This document shows positions 21,041-24,598 of a DNA stretch of 24,598 nt, one piece after another. The stretch comes from an uncultured Solobacterium sp. (lineage in GTDB: Bacteria; Bacillota_I; Bacilli_A; Erysipelotrichales; Erysipelotrichaceae). The notes below the pieces were generated by a model that made no database searches, was not told where the DNA came from, and worked only from the letters and a program-made list of their open reading frames with translations. The stretch covers positions 1 to 24,598 of the forward strand of contig CALISH010000113.1 of NCBI GenBank assembly GCA_938041275.1, read 5' to 3'. The stretch's first letter is position 1; every line of letters begins with the position of its first letter. A program made the translations under genes and the position numbers.

Positions 21041-22747
21041 ATGTTGAAAGGTATAGCAGCATCACAGGGAATTGCAATTGCAAAAGTATATAAGCTAGAA
21101 CAACCAGTTCTAAAAATTGTACAGACAAGCGCAAATCCAGAGGAAGAATTAAAGAAGTTGGATAGTGCATTTGCAAAGACGATCTCTGATATTGAACAAA
21201 TTAAAGAAGTCGCATCAAAGACATTGGCAGAAGAAGAATTGGCTATTTTCGATGCACATCTTATGATGATAGGTGATCCAGAATTCCGTAGTTCTATTGA
21301 AAATGAAATTACATCGAATTCTGTAAACGCTGAATACGCAGCTGATTGTGTATCAAAGATGATGATTTCCATGTTTGAAAGCATGGATGATGAATACATG
21401 CGAGCAAGAGCAGCAGATATTAAAGACGTATCATTCCGCTTACTCTGCAATATCACAGGAAATGAAATTCCAAATCTAAGTACATTAAGCGAACCAGTGG
21501 TTGTAGTTGCTAAGGACTTAACACCATCTGATACAGGTTCCTTAAATAAGGAATTCGCAAAGGGTTTTGCGACTGAAATCGGTGGACGTACAAGCCACAG
21601 TGCTATCATGGCACGTTCCTTAGAGATTCCAGCAATCGTTGGTGTAACGGATATCTTAAATACATTAAAATCTGGTGATTTAGTTATCTTAGATGCAATC
21701 AATGGTGAAGTAATCACGAATCCAACAGAAGAACAGATTGCGGAATATACAAAGCGTGCTGAAGAGTTCCGTGCAAATAAGGAAGCTCTAAAGGCTTTAA
21801 AGGATAAACCATCCGTATCTGTTGATGGACATAAGGTTGAACTTGTTGGTAATATTGGTTCACCAGCTGACGTTGATGCAGTCAACGCAAACGGTGGTGA
21901 AGGTGTAGGTCTATTCCGTACAGAATTCCTCTACATGAAGAGTGAAAATGATTTCCCTAATGAAGATACACAGTTTGCGGCTTATAAATCAGTTCTTGAA
22001 GGAATGAATGGTAAGCAAGTTGTTATCCGTACACTGGATATCGGTGGCGATAAGAAGTTAAGCTACTATCAGTTTGAAGAAGAGATGAACCCATTCTTAG
22101 GCGTTCGTGCTGTTCGTTTCTGCTTATCACGTAAGGATATCTTCCGTGTTCAGTTACGTGCATTATTGCGTGCGTCCGCATTTGGTAAGTTATGTATCAT
22201 GTTCCCAATGATTGCGACTGTCGCAGAATTCCGTGAAGCGAAGTCTGTATATGATGAAGAACGTGCGAAGTTAATCGCTGAGGGTGTAACTGTTGGTGAT
22301 GTACAAGTTGGTATCATGATTGAAATTCCTGCTGCAGCAGTACTTGCGGATCAATTAGCGAAGGAAGCAGATTTCTTCTCCATCGGTACAAATGACTTGA
22401 TTCAGTACTCTATGGCTGCTGACCGTATGAGTCAACCAGTATCTTATCTCTATCAGCCATTAAACCCATCTGTATTACGTTTAATCAAGATGGCAATCGA
22501 TGGTGCTCATAAAGAGGGTAAATGGTGTGGTATGTGTGGTGAAATGGCTGGCGATGAGTTGGCTGCACCAGTGTTACTTGGTTTAGGATTAGATGAATTC
22601 TCAATGAGCGCAACATCTATCTTACCAGCACGTAAGATCATCAATTCTTTAAGTTATGCGAAGATGAAGGAACTAGCTGAAAAGGCAGTTGCGTCATCTA
22701 CAGAAGCAGAAGTTGTAGAACTGATCAAAAACACAATTTCAAAGTAA
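21041..22747 (+). CDS. ptsI: PTS enzyme I (phosphoenolpyruvate-protein phosphotransferase)
   Basis: Takes phosphate from PEP and passes it to HPr, the first step of all PTS sugar uptake. The order is an N-terminal HPr-binding helical domain with KGIAASQGIAIAKVYKLEQP at the start, then the phosphorylated His186 in GGRTSHSAIMARSLEIPAIV. The PEP-binding barrel has GLFRTEFLYM, RTLDIGGDKKLSYY, NPFLGVRAVRFCL and IGTNDLIQYSMAADR. The active-site Cys is in WCGMCGEMAGDELA near the end. At 568 aa it is complete. GAGGAGG precedes the ATG. No ptsH is adjacent, which is unusual, since ptsHI normally form one operon, so HPr must be encoded elsewhere. The cre-like site upstream suggests carbon catabolite control. 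Confidence 0.97.
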   Translation: MLKGIAASQGIAIAKVYKLEQPVLKIVQTSANPEEELKKLDSAFAKTISDIEQIKEVASKTLAEEELAIFDAHLMMIGDPEFRSSIENEITSNSVNAEYAADCVSKMMISMFESMDDEYMRARAADIKDVSFRLLCNITGNEIPNLSTLSEPVVVVAKDLTPSDTGSLNKEFAKGFATEIGGRTSHSAIMARSLEIPAIVGVTDILNTLKSGDLVILDAINGEVITNPTEEQIAEYTKRAEEFRANKEALKALKDKPSVSVDGHKVELVGNIGSPADVDAVNANGGEGVGLFRTEFLYMKSENDFPNEDTQFAAYKSVLEGMNGKQVVIRTLDIGGDKKLSYYQFEEEMNPFLGVRAVRFCLSRKDIFRVQLRALLRASAFGKLCIMFPMIATVAEFREAKSVYDEERAKLIAEGVTVGDVQVGIMIEIPAAAVLADQLAKEADFFSIGTNDLIQYSMAADRMSQPVSYLYQPLNPSVLRLIKMAIDGAHKEGKWCGMCGEMAGDELAAPVLLGLGLDEFSMSATSILPARKIINSLSYAKMKELAEKAVASSTEAEVVELIKNTISK

Positions 22748-22754
22748 TCTAATG

Positions 22755-22795
22755 AAAATGCTTTATAAGTGAAATGACTTATGCAGCATTTTTTT
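22755..22795 (+). terminator. Terminator after ptsI
   Basis: Outer arms AAAATGCT (22755-22762) / AGCATTTT (22785-22792) and inner arms ATAAGT (22765-22770) / ACTTAT (22777-22782), with a 2x2 internal loop, followed by T. Confidence 0.85.
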
Positions 22796-22803
22796 AATTG
22801 TAT

Positions 22804-22831
22804 TTGGAAACTTATGAATGCATGTTATACT
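22804..22831 (+). promoter_or_regulatory. rpiR-type gene promoter, very close to the start codon
   Basis: TTGGAA (22804-22809), 16 bp, TATACT (22826-22831) with TGT directly before it as an extended -10. The predicted start of transcription is near 22838, 5 bases from the GTG at 22843. Confidence 0.55.
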
Positions 22832-22842
22832 AAGGTAAAAGA

Positions 22843-23610
22843 GTGGGAGAGAATCAACATTTTAAAGTTGATTCAATAAAACAAATGGATAAAATAATTG
22901 AACGATTTGATTTACTCACTTCTGCTGAAAAACGAGTATGTAATTTTATTGTAGAAAATCGAGATAAAGTTATATGCATGCATATAAATGATTTGGCAGA
23001 GAAAACATTTACTTCTAAGACAGTTGTAATCAATATGGCAAAACGCTTAGGTTTCGCAGGATATGCTGATATAAAGTACTATCTTAAAAGTTTGGTGAAT
23101 AATGAAAATGAGCATAAGAGTGAACTTGATGTTCTATCAATTGTGAAAATGAGCGAAGGATTATTAAATCAAAAGTTATTAAAATTAGCAGCAAAATATA
23201 TACGGTATGCCACAACTGTTTATGTGGCTGCAAGAGGGACTTCGAAGACATGTGCTCTATATTTGAATAGACTACTAGTTATTGCTGGAGTGAAATGTGT
23301 ATTGATTGATGATTATAATTTACTGACAATCGCTGCTCATAAAGTGGATAAGAAAGAGTTATTTATTTTGATATCGTTATCAGGTGAAACTGCAAAAATT
23401 ATCGAAACTGCAAAAATTATTAAATCACGTCAAGCTAATATTATTTCAATTACATCATTTACAAATAATTCATTATCGAAATTAGCAGATATTAATTTAT
23501 TTGCCGCTAGTGATTCGGTTGATACTTTAAAAAATGATGATAAAACACGTATTGGTGTATTTATTGTTATTGAGCAGTTAGTAAATACCTTGAAAAACTT
23601 ACCTATGTAA
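22843..23610 (+). CDS. RpiR/MurR family regulator (HTH plus SIS domain)
   Basis: A sugar-phosphate-responsive transcription factor. The N-terminal HTH runs through FDLLTSAEKRVCNFIVENRD, INDLAEKTFTSKTVVINMAK and RLGFAGYADIKYYLKSL. The C-terminal SIS domain (about 115-240) has AAKYIRYATTVYVAARGTSK, LFILISLSGETAKIIETAKI, ANIISITSFTNNSLSKLADI and an ASDS segment, where S-x-S-G-E-T binds the sugar phosphate. The open frame begins at GTG 22843 (255 aa). ATG 22885 would give 241 aa and a more typical start (MDKIIERFDLLTSAEK) but lacks a ribosome site. The next gene is a GH4 phospho-alpha-glucosidase, so the ligand is probably maltose-6'-phosphate or a similar phospho-glucoside (inference). Confidence 0.92.
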   Translation: MGENQHFKVDSIKQMDKIIERFDLLTSAEKRVCNFIVENRDKVICMHINDLAEKTFTSKTVVINMAKRLGFAGYADIKYYLKSLVNNENEHKSELDVLSIVKMSEGLLNQKLLKLAAKYIRYATTVYVAARGTSKTCALYLNRLLVIAGVKCVLIDDYNLLTIAAHKVDKKELFILISLSGETAKIIETAKIIKSRQANIISITSFTNNSLSKLADINLFAASDSVDTLKNDDKTRIGVFIVIEQLVNTLKNLPM

Positions 23611-23615
23611 CTTTT

Positions 23616-23637
23616 GCTTACCTAAGTAAGTTTTTTT
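23616..23637 (+). terminator. Terminator after the RpiR gene
   Basis: CTTAC (23617-23621), CTAA, GTAAG (23626-23630), then seven T. AAAAACTTAC at 23593-23602, inside the gene end, is also a perfect complement of the GTAAG-T part and could form a longer alternative stem. Confidence 0.65.
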
Positions 23638-23682
23638 GTTATAGTTCATACATTTATCTAAATAGAAAGATTTGCTTCTAAC

Positions 23683-23688
23683 TATAAT
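23683..23688 (+). promoter_or_regulatory. -10 box before the GH4 gene
   Basis: TATAAT at 23683-23688 lies 25 bases before the start codon, with no clear -35 at the right distance. That fits a promoter depending on an activator such as the RpiR protein. AGGTAGG is the ribosome site. Confidence 0.4.
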
Positions 23689-23713
23689 AAAACTAGAAAA
23701 GGTAGGATTTCAT

Positions 23714-24598
23714 ATGAAAAAATATAATATCACTATCGTAGGTGCAGGAAGTTCGAGAACACCCGCTCTAATCGGCTCCATTGTAGACTATAAGGATAAA
23801 TTTCCAATTAAGAAAATTGTTTTTTATGACATTGATCTTGAACGAATGAAAAAGATGCATGCATATATTTCCCTTGTGCTGAAAAAGGAGATGCCTGCAT
23901 TACAATTTACATTTACTGATGATAAATCAATTGCGTATTGTGATTGTGATGCTGTTTTAGTACAAATGCGTGCAGGTAATTCTGAGATGCGAAGTAAAGA
24001 TGAAAAAATTCCTCTAAAGTATGGGCTTGTAGGACAAGAGACTTGCGGTCCTGGGGGGTTTGCTTATGGAATGCGTTCAATACCTGCAATGATAGAGATG
24101 GTAAATGATATTCGTAAAGTGAATAAAGATGCTTGGATATTAAATTATACAAATCCGGCAGCTATCGTCGCATTAGCCCTAGACAAAGTATTTCCAAATG
24201 ATACAAGGATTTTAAATTTATGCGATCAACCATATTCAATGATGAGATCTTATGCAAAGATTCTAAATAAGAAGCAAGCTAACTTGCGTTGTAAATATTT
24301 TGGATTAAATCATTTCGGTTGGTTTACAGATATTTATGATATTGATGGTAAAAATTACTTTGAAGAACTAAAAGAATATTTTAAAAGACATGAATTTAAG
24401 CCATATAACGCTGAGCAACGTTCGCAGTCTTGGTTAGACACATATAAGAGAGTAAATAAATATTTATCTTTCTTTCCTGAATATTTACCTAATACATATT
24501 TACAATATTATTTCTTTCCACAAGAGATTGTTGCAGAGAGTAATCCTAACTATACAAGAAGCGATGAAGCTAGAGATAGTCGAGAGAAAGAAATACTC
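23714..24598 (+). CDS. Glycoside hydrolase family 4, 6-phospho-alpha-glucosidase type (3' end outside window)
   Basis: Hydrolyses 6'-phosphorylated alpha-glucosides such as maltose-6'-phosphate by an NAD- and Mn-dependent redox mechanism. 295 codons of about 440 are in the window, with no stop. Seen: the NAD-binding start KKYNITIVGAGSSRTPALIG; EKIPLKYGLVGQETCGPGGF with AYGMRSIPAMIE after it, the alpha-type signature; ILNYTNPAAIVALAL; the metal ligand Cys170 in LNLCDQPYS with Asp171; His200 in GLNHFGWFTDIYDIDG; and LPNTYLQYYFFPQEIVAESN. The whole follows B. subtilis GlvA closely, so the alpha-phospho-glucosidase call is better than 6-phospho-beta-glucosidase. The gene follows the RpiR regulator and a PTS component gene is expected to the right. 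Confidence 0.93.
   Translation, partial: MKKYNITIVGAGSSRTPALIGSIVDYKDKFPIKKIVFYDIDLERMKKMHAYISLVLKKEMPALQFTFTDDKSIAYCDCDAVLVQMRAGNSEMRSKDEKIPLKYGLVGQETCGPGGFAYGMRSIPAMIEMVNDIRKVNKDAWILNYTNPAAIVALALDKVFPNDTRILNLCDQPYSMMRSYAKILNKKQANLRCKYFGLNHFGWFTDIYDIDGKNYFEELKEYFKRHEFKPYNAEQRSQSWLDTYKRVNKYLSFFPEYLPNTYLQYYFFPQEIVAESNPNYTRSDEARDSREKEIL

Noticed and set aside
21034..21885. 283-aa minus-strand ORF inside ptsI
   Set aside because: It overlaps a full-length enzyme I with all active-site motifs; the Ser-rich translation is a codon-bias shadow.
1..24598. Recoded TAA codon, suggested by two genes with in-frame TAA
   Set aside because: TAA is used as the normal stop in many intact genes here (for example feoB, hpf, pepC, ptsI), so simple nonsense changes are the better explanation.

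Overview
The window looks like chromosomal DNA of a low-GC, AT-rich Bacillota. A host-associated anaerobe of the Erysipelotrichia type fits best: Feo ferrous-iron uptake, superoxide reductase plus ferritin, a PTS, bleomycin-hydrolase-type PepC, a long-form PurC and strong GGAGG ribosome sites. The taxon is inferred from the overall look of the proteins and has not been tested.

Layout. (1) 1-2256: the end of a type II-A CRISPR-Cas locus, with cas1 (cut by the window edge), cas2, an unusual-length csn2 and an array of seven 36-bp repeats and six 30-bp spacers. cas9 and the tracrRNA must lie to the left. (2) 2257-2573: a spacer-like region with a 12-bp tandem direct repeat and a tiny ORF interrupted by an in-frame TAA. 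(3) 2575-3468 (-): a DegV/FakB fatty-acid-binding protein with its own promoter and a dyad over the -35. (4) 3606-7352: a ferrous iron operon, feoA-feoA-feoB, then an 80-aa stand-alone DtxR-type winged helix and a FeoB-associated Cys-rich protein fused to an HMA metal-binding domain. Its promoter carries two strong dyads. (5) 7351-9258 (-): a DUF2975 membrane protein, a YozG-like HTH and a DUF4153/DUF4173-like membrane protein that is split by one in-frame TAA. (6) 9411-11580: a YtrA-type GntR repressor, ABC ATPase, ABC permease and a Dabb-domain protein, behind a nested operator. (7) 11682-12582: ferritin and superoxide reductase. (8) 12659-20898: mostly single housekeeping genes (diacylglycerol kinase-like, TM2 protein, purC, sigma-r4-like protein, zinc-ribbon membrane protein, pepC, ROK kinase, DUF2779 nuclease-like protein, HPF, an unknown HTH-like protein), most of them closed by short terminators. 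(9) 21041-24598: PTS enzyme I with a cre-like site, an RpiR regulator and the start of a GH4 6-phospho-alpha-glucosidase gene cut by the window edge.

How it fits together. Regions 4 and 7 form an iron and oxygen-defence theme: Fe(II) uptake, storage and superoxide reduction. Regions 8 (ROK kinase) and 9 form a sugar theme: phosphotransfer, phospho-sugar-sensing regulator and phospho-glucoside hydrolase. The most unusual points are the feo operon tail (metal-domain-free DtxR helix plus HMA fusion) with its double operator, the very short CRISPR leader with a 283-aa Csn2, and two separate genes broken by in-frame TAA codons.
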